DNA of 64,000 bases. Origin: M269 sp964640795. GTDB taxonomy: Bacteria; Pseudomonadota; Gammaproteobacteria; Enterobacterales; Alteromonadaceae. Position numbers and translations under genes: made by a program. Positions 17,493 through 27,327 of the stretch are shown here, in pieces (within the stretch, counting starts at the first letter, position 1; each line of letters opens with the position of its first letter). The stretch covers positions 106,202-170,201 of the forward strand of contig CAZXIN010000004.1 in the NCBI GenBank assembly GCA_964640795.1. The letters are read 5' to 3'. Under the pieces are notes generated by a model. That model searched no databases, was not told where the DNA came from, and was given only the letters and a program-made list of their open reading frames with translations.

Positions 17493-19010
17493 TCATGGTG
17501 TATCAAGAGCAGCTTTACAATTTTCAGAAATAAAAGAAGCATGGTCTGGCATCAAGTCCGCAGAGTCATGAATCACTTTGCGGATATAATCAATCCTCTC
17601 TTCAAGCTTCGACATTTCAAATTTTTCTGTTATCGGGTGATAACCTTTCGGTTTTGTCCCCTGTCCATACATGACCGCTAACCAACTAGCATCACTGAAT
17701 AGGTCAAGATGTTCTTCAAATATTCGGCCATGACTTTCAAATTGTTCCAATTTACGCTGCAAATGTGGCGGCCTTTGAATTTGCTGACAATGCCGCCAAA
17801 AGGGTGTGTCATCCCGTTTCGTCAGCGAATAATGGAGTACTAGAAAATCTCTTACACGTTCATACTCAAGCGCTGTCCGCTCGTTGACTGCGTCTATATC
17901 AGCAGGTGTAAATCGCTTATCTGGAAAATGAGAAAACAAGCGTGCGAGTGTCGTTTGAATCAAGTGAATACTGGTAGACTCAAGTGGTTCCATGAAGCCC
18001 GCAGCTAGCCCCAGAGCAAGCACATTCTTATTCCAGACTTTTTTACGTCGTCCAGTTTTAAAGCGTAGGAAATTTGGCTCGCCTAATGGCTCTCCATCAA
18101 GATTCTTGAGTAGCGTATTGGCAGCTTCGTCATCAGAAATAAATTGGCTACAGTAAACATATCCATTACCTGTACGGTGTTGCAGCGGAATACGCCATTG
18201 CCAACCAGCCTCTCTTGCTGTCGCTCGGGTGTAAGGAATGGGTGATTCAATCGCACTGCATGGCATAGCGACAGCCCGGTCACAAGGTAGCCATTGTGTC
18301 CAGTCTTCGTAGCCCGTTTTTAGCGTTTCTTCAATGAGCAGCCCACGAAACCCTGAACAATCGATAAAGAAATCTGCCGCATACTGACGTCCGTCATCAG
18401 TAACAACTTGTGTTACTGAGCCCGTTTCCGGATTTTGCAATACCTGTTCAATTTTACCTTCTATTCGCTCGACGCCTTTCGCTTTTGCGTATTTCGATAA
18501 ATACTCAGCGTAAAGCCCAGCATCAAATTGGAATGCATAATTGATCCCGCTTAATGCAGACTGCGGACGATCAAGTAAAGGGCGCATGAACTTTCTTTTA
18601 TGACAAGCTTGCACCATGAGCGAGTACTCAAAGAGGTCTTTCGCTTTACCTTTAGCGTAAAGGTTTGCCCAATATTGATAGAAAGGGATTGAATCAAAAT
18701 TAACACCGAAGTCACCAAAAGGATGAATATAGGACTCGCCCAATTGCCCCCAATTGTTGAATTCAATGCCTAACTTAAACGTTGCTTTAGTCGCAGCAAC
18801 AAACTCATTTTCATCAATGCCCAACATCTTATTGAATTCAATGATGGGAGGAATCGTAGCTTCACCCACACCTACCGTTCCTATAGCTTCCGACTCAATA
18901 AGCTGGACTTTTGTTTTCGAACCTTCCAATAAAAAACCTAACGCCGCGGCGGCCATCCATCCAGCGGTGCCTCCACCAACAATCAACACACGTTCTATCT
19001 GATCACTCAT
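17493..19010 (-). CDS. Flavin-dependent tryptophan-halogenase family protein (copy 1)
   Basis: 505 residues with all signatures of the PrnA/RebH family: dinucleotide-binding VGGGTAGWMA (residues 11-20), Lys79 in ATFKLGIEF at the position of the catalytic Lys, the halogenase motif WQWRIP (270-275), and EPLESTS with Glu344 matching the second catalytic residue. Known members use FADH2, oxygen and halide to make hypohalous acid that halogenates indoles. TonB-linked members from Brevundimonas and Xanthomonas have been shown to brominate free indole, but their natural substrate is unsettled. The ATG overlaps the upstream gene's stop by 4 nt. It is the last gene of a four-gene operon. Cytosolic, no signal peptide. 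Confidence 0.9.
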   Translation of the reverse strand: MSDQIERVLIVGGGTAGWMAAAALGFLLEGSKTKVQLIESEAIGTVGVGEATIPPIIEFNKMLGIDENEFVAATKATFKLGIEFNNWGQLGESYIHPFGDFGVNFDSIPFYQYWANLYAKGKAKDLFEYSLMVQACHKRKFMRPLLDRPQSALSGINYAFQFDAGLYAEYLSKYAKAKGVERIEGKIEQVLQNPETGSVTQVVTDDGRQYAADFFIDCSGFRGLLIEETLKTGYEDWTQWLPCDRAVAMPCSAIESPIPYTRATAREAGWQWRIPLQHRTGNGYVYCSQFISDDEAANTLLKNLDGEPLGEPNFLRFKTGRRKKVWNKNVLALGLAAGFMEPLESTSIHLIQTTLARLFSHFPDKRFTPADIDAVNERTALEYERVRDFLVLHYSLTKRDDTPFWRHCQQIQRPPHLQRKLEQFESHGRIFEEHLDLFSDASWLAVMYGQGTKPKGYHPITEKFEMSKLEERIDYIRKVIHDSADLMPDHASFISENCKAALDTP

Positions 19011-20539
19011 GTTGATTCCTTATGAGGCATATTGACGGGCGCCGCTTGGCAAAACCTTTCGATATAGGCTTCATGTGTTGGCATTGCGGTTACCGCTTTT
19101 TCCATCGCATCAAGCATATTGGCAAGGCTGCGTTGAACGTTTCCATCACTTAAACCATCTGCCATAGGGTTGTAACCGTTAAGCTTACCGCCTTGCCCAA
19201 CATAAACCGCAATCCAACTGGTGACATCGAATAGCTCAGCATCATATTTGAAAAAACGGCCACGAGCGCTGAGTAAAGAAAGCTTACGTTCTAATGACTC
19301 AGGTATATCCATAGTGCGAACATAATTCCAGAAAGGTGAATCATCGCGTTTGGTTTGTTTGTAATGCAGAATCAAAAAGTCGCGAATGTGCGTAAAATCG
19401 TCCGTCATAAGGCGATTATATTCATCTTGTTCAATACCAGCCGATGACGCGTCTGGAAACAACGCAATAAGTTTTGAAATACCACTTTGAATAAGATGTA
19501 AACTTGTCGATTCCAAAGGTTCTAGAAAACCAGCAGAAAGACCAATGGCCACGCAATTCTTCTCCCAGAACTTATGCCTATGTCCAGTGGTAAAGCGCAA
19601 GTGGTTTGGCTTGGTAATGGGCTCACCATCTAAATTGTCTAACAGTGTTGCTTCCGCCTCTTCAGCACTGAGAAAACGACTACAATAGACATAACCGTTA
19701 CCCGTACGATGTTGCAGAGGAATTCGCCATTGCCATCCAGCTTCGCGAGCGGTTGAACGCGTATAAGGCTCAGCAGCCTGAGTGCGCTCACAACCGACAG
19801 CAACAGCCCTGTCACAAGGCAGCCAATGAGACCAATCTTCATAGCCCACACCGAGTGCCTTATCAATCAACAAACCGCGAAACCCGGTGCAATCTATAAA
19901 CAAGTCACCAGAAACAGTTTGGCCATCTTCAAGCGTCACAGAGTTTATAAGACCATGACTCTCATCTTGATTTACGCGTGCAACAATACCTTCGACTCTT
20001 TCTACATTGCGCTGTTCAGAGAACCTTCGTAAAAAGCTGGCATAGCGTGTTGCGTCAAAATGATAGGCGTAAGCGAGTTGGTTTATGATAGGACCATGTT
20101 CAGGTTGAGGGCGAATGAACTTGCCTGCGTACGCTGCTTTTGCATTTAACGCATAATCATCCAAAGCAGTCATATCTCCGGCAGCTGATTGACGTTGCCA
20201 AAAATGATGAAAAGATAAGCCTTCAAGGTCAAAACCATGTGTGCCAAATGGATGGAAATAGCGTTCGCCTATCCCCCCCCAATTGACAAACTCAATACCT
20301 AGCTTATAGGTGCCAGAAGTCTCACGAACAAAGGTGTTTTCATCAATGCCCAGTATTTGATTAAACTGAGCAATTTGAGGAATTGTTGCTTCACCGACAC
20401 CGACTGTGCCTATTTGCTCAGACTCTATCAACGTAATATCCACGTTGCTTTTCGATAGGTACTTACTGAGCGCCGCTGCTGTCATCCAACCAGCAGACCC
20501 ACCGCCAACAATCACAACCTTTTTAATCGTACCAGTCAT
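19007..20539 (-). CDS. Flavin-dependent tryptophan-halogenase family protein (copy 2)
   Basis: 510 residues. Motifs: VGGGSAGWMT (11-20), GVGEATIP, Lys79 in GTYKLGIEF, FIDCTGFRGLLI, WQWRIP (269-274) and FLEPLESTS with Glu343. All residues needed for halogenation are present. It is close to copies 1 and 3 in every block but differs in between, so these are old paralogues and not recent duplicates. The start ATG follows directly on the TAA of the degenerate paralogue, and the stop overlaps copy 1 as ATGA. Substrate unknown; the context points to carbohydrate-linked metabolism. Confidence 0.9.
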   Translation of the reverse strand: MTGTIKKVVIVGGGSAGWMTAAALSKYLSKSNVDITLIESEQIGTVGVGEATIPQIAQFNQILGIDENTFVRETSGTYKLGIEFVNWGGIGERYFHPFGTHGFDLEGLSFHHFWQRQSAAGDMTALDDYALNAKAAYAGKFIRPQPEHGPIINQLAYAYHFDATRYASFLRRFSEQRNVERVEGIVARVNQDESHGLINSVTLEDGQTVSGDLFIDCTGFRGLLIDKALGVGYEDWSHWLPCDRAVAVGCERTQAAEPYTRSTAREAGWQWRIPLQHRTGNGYVYCSRFLSAEEAEATLLDNLDGEPITKPNHLRFTTGHRHKFWEKNCVAIGLSAGFLEPLESTSLHLIQSGISKLIALFPDASSAGIEQDEYNRLMTDDFTHIRDFLILHYKQTKRDDSPFWNYVRTMDIPESLERKLSLLSARGRFFKYDAELFDVTSWIAVYVGQGGKLNGYNPMADGLSDGNVQRSLANMLDAMEKAVTAMPTHEAYIERFCQAAPVNMPHKEST

Positions 20540-21694
20540 TTACACAGCCCCTTGTGTTTTGGGGCGTTGTAATAGGCGATCAATATTTGTGCTAACTTGA
20601 TTCACAAACGCAGCAGTATGATCAACAGAAACCCTATCGACTAAACGGTCATAGTGCTTAGGCACCAAGCCTGACATGCTCAGTGCAGTCAGCCATTCAG
20701 CCTTACTAAAAATTTCATAGTCTTCGGTAGGAATAACGCCTCGATTAGCATAAGCCTGACACTTTCTAGCAAGTGTAGAGCCTTCTATTGCAGCATCGGG
20801 GCCTTGCGCAAGAAGCGTAGACATATCTGCAACATGTTGCGCTTCAGCTAAATGTATACGTTGTAATTCTAACTTCTCAGTCTGAGTAAATGCGCTATCA
20901 GGCCAATAAGCCAATAGCCGCGTCACACAATTCTGTAATTGATGCAGGCTAAGCCCAGAGAGGCTAGAAGAGGTATCGACATAATAACCGTTCAGGCAGG
21001 TATCAAGAGGCTTTAATTTTTCTTGTTCTGATAAATTTTGATTTGTAAAACAGAGGCTTAAGTCAGGCCTCACTTGATGCGTTTCAAATTCAACACACTC
21101 GATTGTTACTGAATCCTTAGCTTTAATCTCACTAATGGCTTCACTGATCACTGTAGTACCGGCTTTTAACGCAATATTCTTAAGCAGTGTTATGTAGCCC
21201 TGTCGTGAGAGCTGATATCCATAGTCAACAACTGGCAATCCATCTAAAGGCTTACCCAGAAAACCGCCTACCGTTGTTAAACGTAATGCAAGATTATAGT
21301 CTGAAAGTGGGCGTGCTTTACCCGCCTGATAGGCTTTTGACCAATGATGATTGAAAGCCGCTCCTAAGTATGGTGCACCATAATCACCAAAAGGTAGAAA
21401 AGCATCTTTACCTTTTATGCTGACAGGGGTTGCATGAATTGGCCTTGCGCCCGCTTCGCGAGCCAGCATAGGGTCATCAATACCTAAAACATTGTGTGCA
21501 CGGAAAATATGAGGCCGAGCAATAATTGTTGGGCTTTGAGATGTATTATCAGAGTTAACAGCGTCATGTGTGTCTTTGACGAAGATGCGATACATAGTCG
21601 GTGGCAAGCTTTTGGCTAACATAGCAGCTGAAAACCAAGCATTTAGGCCTTCGCCAATGATGAGTATCGTGCGAGCATCTCCTTGATAACTCAT
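20540..21694 (-). CDS. Degenerate halogenase paralogue lacking flavin and catalytic motifs
   Basis: 384 residues, about 120 shorter than its neighbours. It aligns with them at the start (ILIIGEGLNAWFSAAMLA), around LGIDDPMLAREAG and LPFGDYGAPY, and in the C-terminal helices (LSLHQLQNCVTRLLAYWPDSA, GLVPKHYD). The glycine motif is altered, the FK/YKLGI block with the catalytic Lys reads RPIHATPVS, and the FIDCxGFxGLL and WxWRIP segments are missing. The frame is intact, coupled to both neighbours (ATGA overlap upstream, TAA-ATG abutment downstream) and has no internal stop, so it seems to be a maintained non-catalytic relative, perhaps a partner subunit. Confidence 0.75.
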   Translation of the reverse strand: MSYQGDARTILIIGEGLNAWFSAAMLAKSLPPTMYRIFVKDTHDAVNSDNTSQSPTIIARPHIFRAHNVLGIDDPMLAREAGARPIHATPVSIKGKDAFLPFGDYGAPYLGAAFNHHWSKAYQAGKARPLSDYNLALRLTTVGGFLGKPLDGLPVVDYGYQLSRQGYITLLKNIALKAGTTVISEAISEIKAKDSVTIECVEFETHQVRPDLSLCFTNQNLSEQEKLKPLDTCLNGYYVDTSSSLSGLSLHQLQNCVTRLLAYWPDSAFTQTEKLELQRIHLAEAQHVADMSTLLAQGPDAAIEGSTLARKCQAYANRGVIPTEDYEIFSKAEWLTALSMSGLVPKHYDRLVDRVSVDHTAAFVNQVSTNIDRLLQRPKTQGAV

Positions 21695-23205
21695 ACGTTC
21701 TCTCCCACCATGCCATTCATACGAAGGTAATCACGGTGATCCGTCATCTTCTCAGCCGTATTTTTCATCAACCCGCGCATTTGTTGCAAGTGTTTGGCTG
21801 TTTCCGAGTCATGCATTGCATTAACACGTGCATCATACTGTTCAGGTATTATGCCCTGCCCTAGCATCACTGCGATCCAACTCGGTGGCAAAAATAATCC
21901 ATGATCATAGCGAACGACTCGCCCGCGAATGCGGAATAAATCGAGTTTTTCCGCGAGCGACTCTGGTACATCAATTGAACGAATATGATTCCAGAACTCA
22001 CTGTCGTCGCGTTCTGTTGCCGTATAGTGTAAAACTAAGAAATCACGAATCCGCTCAAACTCAAGATCCATAAGCTGGTTATACTCAGTCATGTCATCAG
22101 TAAAGTCTGTCGTTTGCGGAAAAAGCTCCAAAAGCTTAGTTATACCTTCTTGGATAAGGTAGATACTCGTTGATTCGAGCGGTTCTAAAAAGCCGCCAGA
22201 AAGACCAATTGCGACACAGTTTTTATTCCAAAGTTTATTTCTTTTACCGGTTTTAAAGCGCAGCTGGCGTGGTTCATTAAGTGCAGCGCCTTCGAGATTT
22301 TGAAGAAGTACATCTTGCGCATTTTGATCTGACGTGAATGCGCTAGAATAGACGTATCCGTTGCCAGTGCGATGCTGTAATGGAATACGCCAGCGCCACC
22401 CACATTCATCTGCCGTCGCTCTTGTGTAAGGCAATAATGGTCCAACACTCTCACAGGGCACTGCTACTGCGCTATCGCAAGGTAACCAATGAGTCCAGTC
22501 GTCATAACCAGTGTTGAGTGTTTTCTCAATAAGCAATCCAAAAAAGCCGGTACAATCTATGAACAAATCAGCAGAATGAGCGTTACCATTATCCAGTACC
22601 ACAGACTCAATATTACCAGTCTGTTCTGACTGCATTACATCAACAACTTTACCTTCTATTCTAGTGACATTATTGGTCTCAGCGTGCTTTCTAAGAAAAG
22701 GGGCATACTTGGTTGCATCGAACTGATAGGCATAACGATAGGTGGATGATACATGACTTGGATCGTCAGCAGGAGGTTGAAACTTACCCTGACGGCAAGC
22801 AGCGATAGGTAACGAATACATATCTATCGGTCCCGTCTCTTCACGAGCCGACATCTTCCGCCAGTATTGATGGAATTCGATTCCATTATTGGTCAAACCG
22901 AAATCACCGAAGGGGTGAATGTAGCTATCCCCTTTTCGTCTCCAATCAACAAATTCAATACCCAACTTAAAAGTAGCAGAGGTGGCTGCCATAAATTCAG
23001 CTTCGTCAATTCCAATTGTCTGATTAAAAAAGCGAATATGAGGTAGGGTTGCTTCACCAACACCAACAATGCCAATTTCTTCAGATTCAATCAATGTGAT
23101 CGAAAGGTCGGTGTCCTTAAGCATGCTAGATAAACCTGCAGCGGTCATCCAGCCAGCTGTACCGCCGCCGATTATAATTACTGATTTTAGTCGTTTTTGT
23201 GGCAT
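21691..23205 (-). CDS. Flavin-dependent tryptophan-halogenase family protein (copy 3)
   Basis: 504 residues and first gene of the operon. Motifs: IGGGTAGWMT (12-21), GVGEATLP, Lys80 in ATFKLGIEF, FIDCTGFFGLLI, WRWRIP (270-275) and FLEPLESTS with Glu344. It should bind FAD and carry out halide oxidation like its paralogues. Its ATG lacks a good ribosome site (upstream sequence is A/T with no GGAG). A 638-bp region in front holds the duplicated leader and a perfect operator-like palindrome, so the operon is probably controlled from there. Confidence 0.9.
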   Translation of the reverse strand: MPQKRLKSVIIIGGGTAGWMTAAGLSSMLKDTDLSITLIESEEIGIVGVGEATLPHIRFFNQTIGIDEAEFMAATSATFKLGIEFVDWRRKGDSYIHPFGDFGLTNNGIEFHQYWRKMSAREETGPIDMYSLPIAACRQGKFQPPADDPSHVSSTYRYAYQFDATKYAPFLRKHAETNNVTRIEGKVVDVMQSEQTGNIESVVLDNGNAHSADLFIDCTGFFGLLIEKTLNTGYDDWTHWLPCDSAVAVPCESVGPLLPYTRATADECGWRWRIPLQHRTGNGYVYSSAFTSDQNAQDVLLQNLEGAALNEPRQLRFKTGKRNKLWNKNCVAIGLSGGFLEPLESTSIYLIQEGITKLLELFPQTTDFTDDMTEYNQLMDLEFERIRDFLVLHYTATERDDSEFWNHIRSIDVPESLAEKLDLFRIRGRVVRYDHGLFLPPSWIAVMLGQGIIPEQYDARVNAMHDSETAKHLQQMRGLMKNTAEKMTDHRDYLRMNGMVGENV

Positions 23206-23379
23206 TGTATTTTGATGCTTTTTGTTAATTATTCGTCAATAGCAATATTGACATCGTCACCCAGATTATTTTGTTCCATTGATTATTTTCTAACAATTCA
23301 TGCATGCTTTTTTAGACAGCAATGATACAAATGATAAATAATTCCCTATTAAGCTCTATAGAGCCCTTTGTATCTGAGC

Positions 23380-23648
23380 TAAATGCACTGCACACCAGTC
23401 TTATATTAGTTTTATATTAACTTTTAGCTTAGTCGAAAATTTATTAACCACACCCATGAAAGCGCTTTCATTTCTGACAATTATATCTACTAATCGTATA
23501 ATTCCCATACACATGAACAAGGGGTAATTCATAACCACCATACATTAAGAATGTGAAATAGTTGTTATCATTATGTATTTCTATTGTTCTTTGTGTTAGT
23601 AAAAATTCGGTTTGCTATGCAATTTTTTCGGCGTTTTGTGTTTCTGAA
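23380..23648. repeat. Duplicated regulatory leader, copy 1
   Basis: Similar over its length to 27328-27589. The strongest part is 23530-23648, with only about a dozen differences, including an identical 44-bp run at 23559-23602. The part nearer the halogenase genes is more diverged but still aligns (for example TGCACTGC and AACCACACCCATGA). It contains the operator-like palindrome at 23456. On the minus strand a TATAAT lies just upstream of that palindrome (23480-23485), which would place the operator near the transcription start. The remaining bases up to 23843 show no gene. Confidence 0.85.
23456..23471. promoter_or_regulatory. LacI-type operator candidate of the halogenase operon
   Basis: Perfect 16-bp palindrome ATGAAAGCGCTTTCAT, about 250 bp upstream of the first halogenase gene and within the duplicated leader. 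Its centre AGCGCT and flanks fit operators of LacI-family regulators. No LacI-family gene lies in the window. Confidence 0.6.
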
Positions 23649-23843
23649 AGCAAGATTAACGGGTTTTGCGAATGCGTCCCATTGTGTATTAAAAGAAAGG
23701 GTTAAGTTATTAATATTATTAATAATATTAGCTAAGTATTGGTGGACCACTGCCTTTGGCAGTGGCACTCAAACAAACCTTATATCAGACAAAAGTAACG
23801 TTAAGTTACTATTATTGCGTTTGCTGTCCTGTGCATAACTATC

Positions 23844-24695
23844 CTAGCGCGTTAAAGAATGAACATAGTCAATACTTTTTGGAATTTGTGTTATTACCTT
23901 TGAAGACTCATCTTCTAGGAAAAAATAACGAATACCTTGCTGCTTGGCTTCGGATACAATCTTATCGATACCAACATCGCCGGTGCCTAAAACGACATTG
24001 TGTTCTGCAGCAGCTTGGTAACTCATTGAACTATCAGTACCATGCAGGCGGTCTTTTAGGTGTAAGGACGTGAATTTCCCAGGGTAACGTTTCAGAAGTT
24101 CAACCGGGTCTTGTCCACCATGTTTAATCCAAAATACATCCATTTGAAACTGTGCTTCGGTCACGTTTTTCAGCATATAATCGAGGATAGTGCCCCCTTC
24201 ATAAGGTATCAGTTCGTAACCGTGGGGGTGATATTGCAAAGTCACACCGTTTTTCTTCAATAGCGCGCCAGCTGTATTCATCACCTCAACAGCTTTTTTT
24301 GCATTGTCGATAGAGAAAGAACCTTCATGAGGGATCCAATAAAATGTCGCAAACCTCGCACCATATAGTTTTGCTTTATAGGCGGCGGCTATTGGATTGT
24401 CGCGCACTTCTTCATAATTGGTATCAACACTAACAACTTGCACATGATGCTTGTCTAACAGCGCTTTAAAATCTGATATTGGGTAGTCATATAGATTACC
24501 GCCCCCCTCTACTGCATTTATTCCCCACTTTTGTATCTGGGCAATAGCCTTGGGTAGATCGGCTTCCATCTGATGACGTAGGCTGTATAGTTGCAAGCCA
24601 ACTTCTTGAGCAACGAGCTGGAATGAAAATAACATACACCCAAATAGAGTGAAGTAAGTCTTCATAAATTTTGATAATACGTTGTTTTGCTTCAT
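23844..24695 (-). CDS. Exported sugar phosphate isomerase/epimerase-like TIM-barrel protein
   Basis: 283 residues. An N-terminal hydrophobic signal (to about residue 30, VAQ) leads into a xylose-isomerase/AP-endonuclease-2-type barrel: GLQLYSLRHQM, INAVEGGG, YHPHGYEL, FQMDVFWIKHGG, SLHLKDR and YFFLEDES. His, Glu and Asp in these strands fit a metal site. Members in 3-keto-sugar loci act on ketosugars or ketoglycosides, some as lyases. The start at 24695 has AGAGG 8 nt upstream; it follows the GMC gene by about 30 bp. Export to the periplasm matches the Tat-exported partner gene. Exact reaction unknown. Confidence 0.8.
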   Translation of the reverse strand: MKQNNVLSKFMKTYFTLFGCMLFSFQLVAQEVGLQLYSLRHQMEADLPKAIAQIQKWGINAVEGGGNLYDYPISDFKALLDKHHVQVVSVDTNYEEVRDNPIAAAYKAKLYGARFATFYWIPHEGSFSIDNAKKAVEVMNTAGALLKKNGVTLQYHPHGYELIPYEGGTILDYMLKNVTEAQFQMDVFWIKHGGQDPVELLKRYPGKFTSLHLKDRLHGTDSSMSYQAAAEHNVVLGTGDVGIDKIVSEAKQQGIRYFFLEDESSKVITQIPKSIDYVHSLTR

Positions 24696-24726
24696 TTCAA
24701 TGCCTCTATGATTATTCTGAACATCC

Positions 24727-26463
24727 CTAAATCCGTCGCTGCTTCATTTCATTAGCACAGTAATCCACAGCTCTTACCGTGAGCGCCATAAAAGTTAATG
24801 ATGGATTGACTGTTGCTGATGAACAATAAGACGAACCGTCCGTGACAAACAAATTAGGGATATCATGAGTTTGGTTATAGCCATTTAATACGGATTCCTT
24901 GGGATCTCTCCCCATACGCACGGTGCCCACCTCGTGAATAGCTATGCCCGGCGACCTTGAGTCTGTGGTGACGCCAACTGACACGTCACTCAGCCCAATT
25001 TTATTCAACATTTGTTCACATTCCTGAGCACAGTCTTCCATCATCAGTCGTTCATTTTCTGACCATGAAATATTGAAATGCATTTGAGGCATGCCCCACT
25101 TATCGACCTTGCTTGGATGTAGACTGGCACTATTTTCGTATCTGGGTAGCATTTCACCTTGAGCCCACAATTTAAATGTCCAGTCTCCAGGTTTCGTTAA
25201 CTGTTTTTTATAATCTGCGCCTATACCGTCATCAATATGCCCACCTCGCCAATCCTTTCGCTGAGCGGAAGCACCTAACGCATAACCTCGAACATAGTGC
25301 TTTTTATAGCGCTTAGGTTCGTATTGAAAGTTCGGAATGTAAACACTCGTTGGTCTTCTACCCGAATAGTATTCCTCTTCAAAGCCATCGATTTTGCCAC
25401 TCGCCCAGGCGTTGTAGTTATGATCCATCAGATAATGTCCAATGACACCCGAACTGTTAGCAATACCATTAGGGAAACGTGGTGACTTGGAATTAAGCAT
25501 GATTTGCGTTGTACCAACGGTCGATGCGCAGAGAAACACCACTTTTGCAAAGTATTCTCTGGTTTTCAAAGAATTAGCATCAATCACTCTAACGCCCGTT
25601 GCTCGGTTGGTCTTTTCATCATAAATGACACTATGGACCACACTGTCGACAGCAACAGATAAATTACCGGTTGCAATAGCCGGAGGTAGTGTTGAGCTCT
25701 GGGTTGAGAAATAAGCACCGAATGAACACCCCTTCTGGCATTCATCGCGAGCCTGACAAGACACCCTACCTTGTTTTAAGTGATACTCTGTCGCCTTGCT
25801 AAGGTGGGCGCAACGGCCCATTATCATTGGACGTTCAGGGTACTTCTCACCAAGTGAAGATTGTATCCATCGCTCAGGACCATTCATCTCGAAAGGAGGC
25901 AGAAATTGACTGTCAGGCAGTTGATCCAATCTATCGTGTGCACCAGAAATGCCAACGTGTTTTTCTACATAATCATAGTATTTAACAAGATCTTGATACC
26001 TAATAGGCCAGTCAATACCATGTCCATCAGCCTTATTCGCTTCAAAATCAAACGCACTCATTCGATAACTTTGTCTAGCCCATAGCAGTGATTTCCCGCC
26101 CAGTTGATTCCCCCTAATCCAATCAAACCCCGTCCCCTTTTCAGTAGAATAAGGATAATCACGATCATTGTTGAAAAAGTGTTTTGTTGCATCATTGAAT
26201 GCATAACACTTTGACTGAACCGGGTATTCTTGCTCAACGAGCAAATTGGCGGCTTTGGTTCTTTGGTCAAACTCCCACGGCCCCTTACCTTCGGTAGGGT
26301 AGTCTTTCCGGTGTTCCACTTTTCTACCACGCTCAATCATGAGCGTTTTAAAACCTCTTTCAGTAAATTCTTTTGCTGCCCATCCTCCGGTAATTCCTGA
26401 ACCTACAACGATGACATCAAAAACTTCGGAACTTTCTTCAATCAAAAATTCATCAAGTGACAT
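24727..26463 (-). CDS. GMC-family FAD-dependent sugar oxidoreductase
   Basis: 578 residues from the ATG at 26463 (AAGGAG upstream; longer readings have no support). VIVVGSGITGG (18-27) is the FAD-binding glycine motif. The C-terminal block has AIHEVGTVRMG, then NLFVTDGSSY and NPSLTFMAL, as in the GMC subfamily that pairs with gluconate 2-dehydrogenase subunit 3. Relatives are membrane-linked dehydrogenases such as glucoside 3-dehydrogenase and gluconate or sorbitol dehydrogenases. It lacks its own signal peptide, so it likely travels with the Tat-exported small subunit encoded 10 bp upstream. A C3-oxidising role on glycosides is inferred from neighbours. Confidence 0.88.
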   Translation of the reverse strand: MSLDEFLIEESSEVFDVIVVGSGITGGWAAKEFTERGFKTLMIERGRKVEHRKDYPTEGKGPWEFDQRTKAANLLVEQEYPVQSKCYAFNDATKHFFNNDRDYPYSTEKGTGFDWIRGNQLGGKSLLWARQSYRMSAFDFEANKADGHGIDWPIRYQDLVKYYDYVEKHVGISGAHDRLDQLPDSQFLPPFEMNGPERWIQSSLGEKYPERPMIMGRCAHLSKATEYHLKQGRVSCQARDECQKGCSFGAYFSTQSSTLPPAIATGNLSVAVDSVVHSVIYDEKTNRATGVRVIDANSLKTREYFAKVVFLCASTVGTTQIMLNSKSPRFPNGIANSSGVIGHYLMDHNYNAWASGKIDGFEEEYYSGRRPTSVYIPNFQYEPKRYKKHYVRGYALGASAQRKDWRGGHIDDGIGADYKKQLTKPGDWTFKLWAQGEMLPRYENSASLHPSKVDKWGMPQMHFNISWSENERLMMEDCAQECEQMLNKIGLSDVSVGVTTDSRSPGIAIHEVGTVRMGRDPKESVLNGYNQTHDIPNLFVTDGSSYCSSATVNPSLTFMALTVRAVDYCANEMKQRRI

Positions 26464-26473
26464 AGCTAACTCC

Positions 26474-27100
26474 TTAATAGAAACCCAACGAACCCCAAGT
26501 TCGCGTACCTTTGTTAACAGGGACAAAACCTTTATATCCCCCAGGTACTGCTTGATAAGGCAAAGTTTCAGTAGCGCCTGATTCGCTAGTAAAAAAGCCA
26601 AACAACGTTAGCTCTTTGACAAACTTGAACCGTTCGCGGTGTTTTGAAGTAAAGCCATGTGTAGTGGCCTCAAGATTACGTAGTAAGGATTGTTGTTGTG
26701 ACAAAGAGCTTTGCTCAAAGGTTGTTTTATAAAGCCTTTTGGATTTTCTATTAATTAAATTTATTATCTTTCGAACAGTTCGAGCCTGCTTTTTCGAATA
26801 GCAATGGTACAAATGATGATCAATAAATCCGTGACAGTCTACATCCGCTGCACCCGGCGTATCCGTTCGAGGGATGATTGCCTCGCATATTGTACCGAGT
26901 GTGTTCAATTGTGAATTTGATAACACTAACCCATCAGCCCCTTTGTCACGTACGGTGGATTCAAACGCAAGTGCCGAAGATAAACTCATAGGGCTGAGCA
27001 AGGTTGTTGCAGACGTCGCACAAAAGGTCGTTACCAAGCTCTTTAAGACCTGTCGTCTTTGTTTTGAGTGTGTAGAAGAAGTCGCCAATGGATGACTCAT
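26474..27100 (-). CDS. Gluconate 2-dehydrogenase subunit 3 family protein, Tat-exported
   Basis: 208 residues. The N-terminus KQRRQVLKSLVTTF is a twin-arginine signal. The rest matches the subunit-3 family: LNTLGTICEAIIPRTDTPGAADV, HGFIDHHL, FVKELTLFGFFTSE and YQAVPGGYKG. These small subunits carry the GMC catalytic subunit across the membrane and complete the dehydrogenase. It is first in a three-gene operon with the GMC protein (10-bp gap) and the isomerase. AAGGAG stands 13 nt before the ATG. The upstream region carries the second copy of the duplicated leader. Confidence 0.85.
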   Translation of the reverse strand: MSHPLATSSTHSKQRRQVLKSLVTTFCATSATTLLSPMSLSSALAFESTVRDKGADGLVLSNSQLNTLGTICEAIIPRTDTPGAADVDCHGFIDHHLYHCYSKKQARTVRKIINLINRKSKRLYKTTFEQSSLSQQQSLLRNLEATTHGFTSKHRERFKFVKELTLFGFFTSESGATETLPYQAVPGGYKGFVPVNKGTRTWGSLGFY

Positions 27101-27327
27101 CTATTTATCTCCTTATCAGCCTAGCTGCAAATAATGGGGCTCCGCAAATCAGTGCGGTTTATGCAGCTTCAAAGTCTAATTTTTTCGGCGTTGAATAACC
27201 ACAAACGCCATGTTCAGGAGTGAGGTATGTCACGCTCACTTATTAATGTTTGATTAAAATATGGGCAATAGCGAGGATTGAATAAACATAACGCTCGGTC
27301 AGTGTCTAAAAAGCGTATTGGCTCAGG

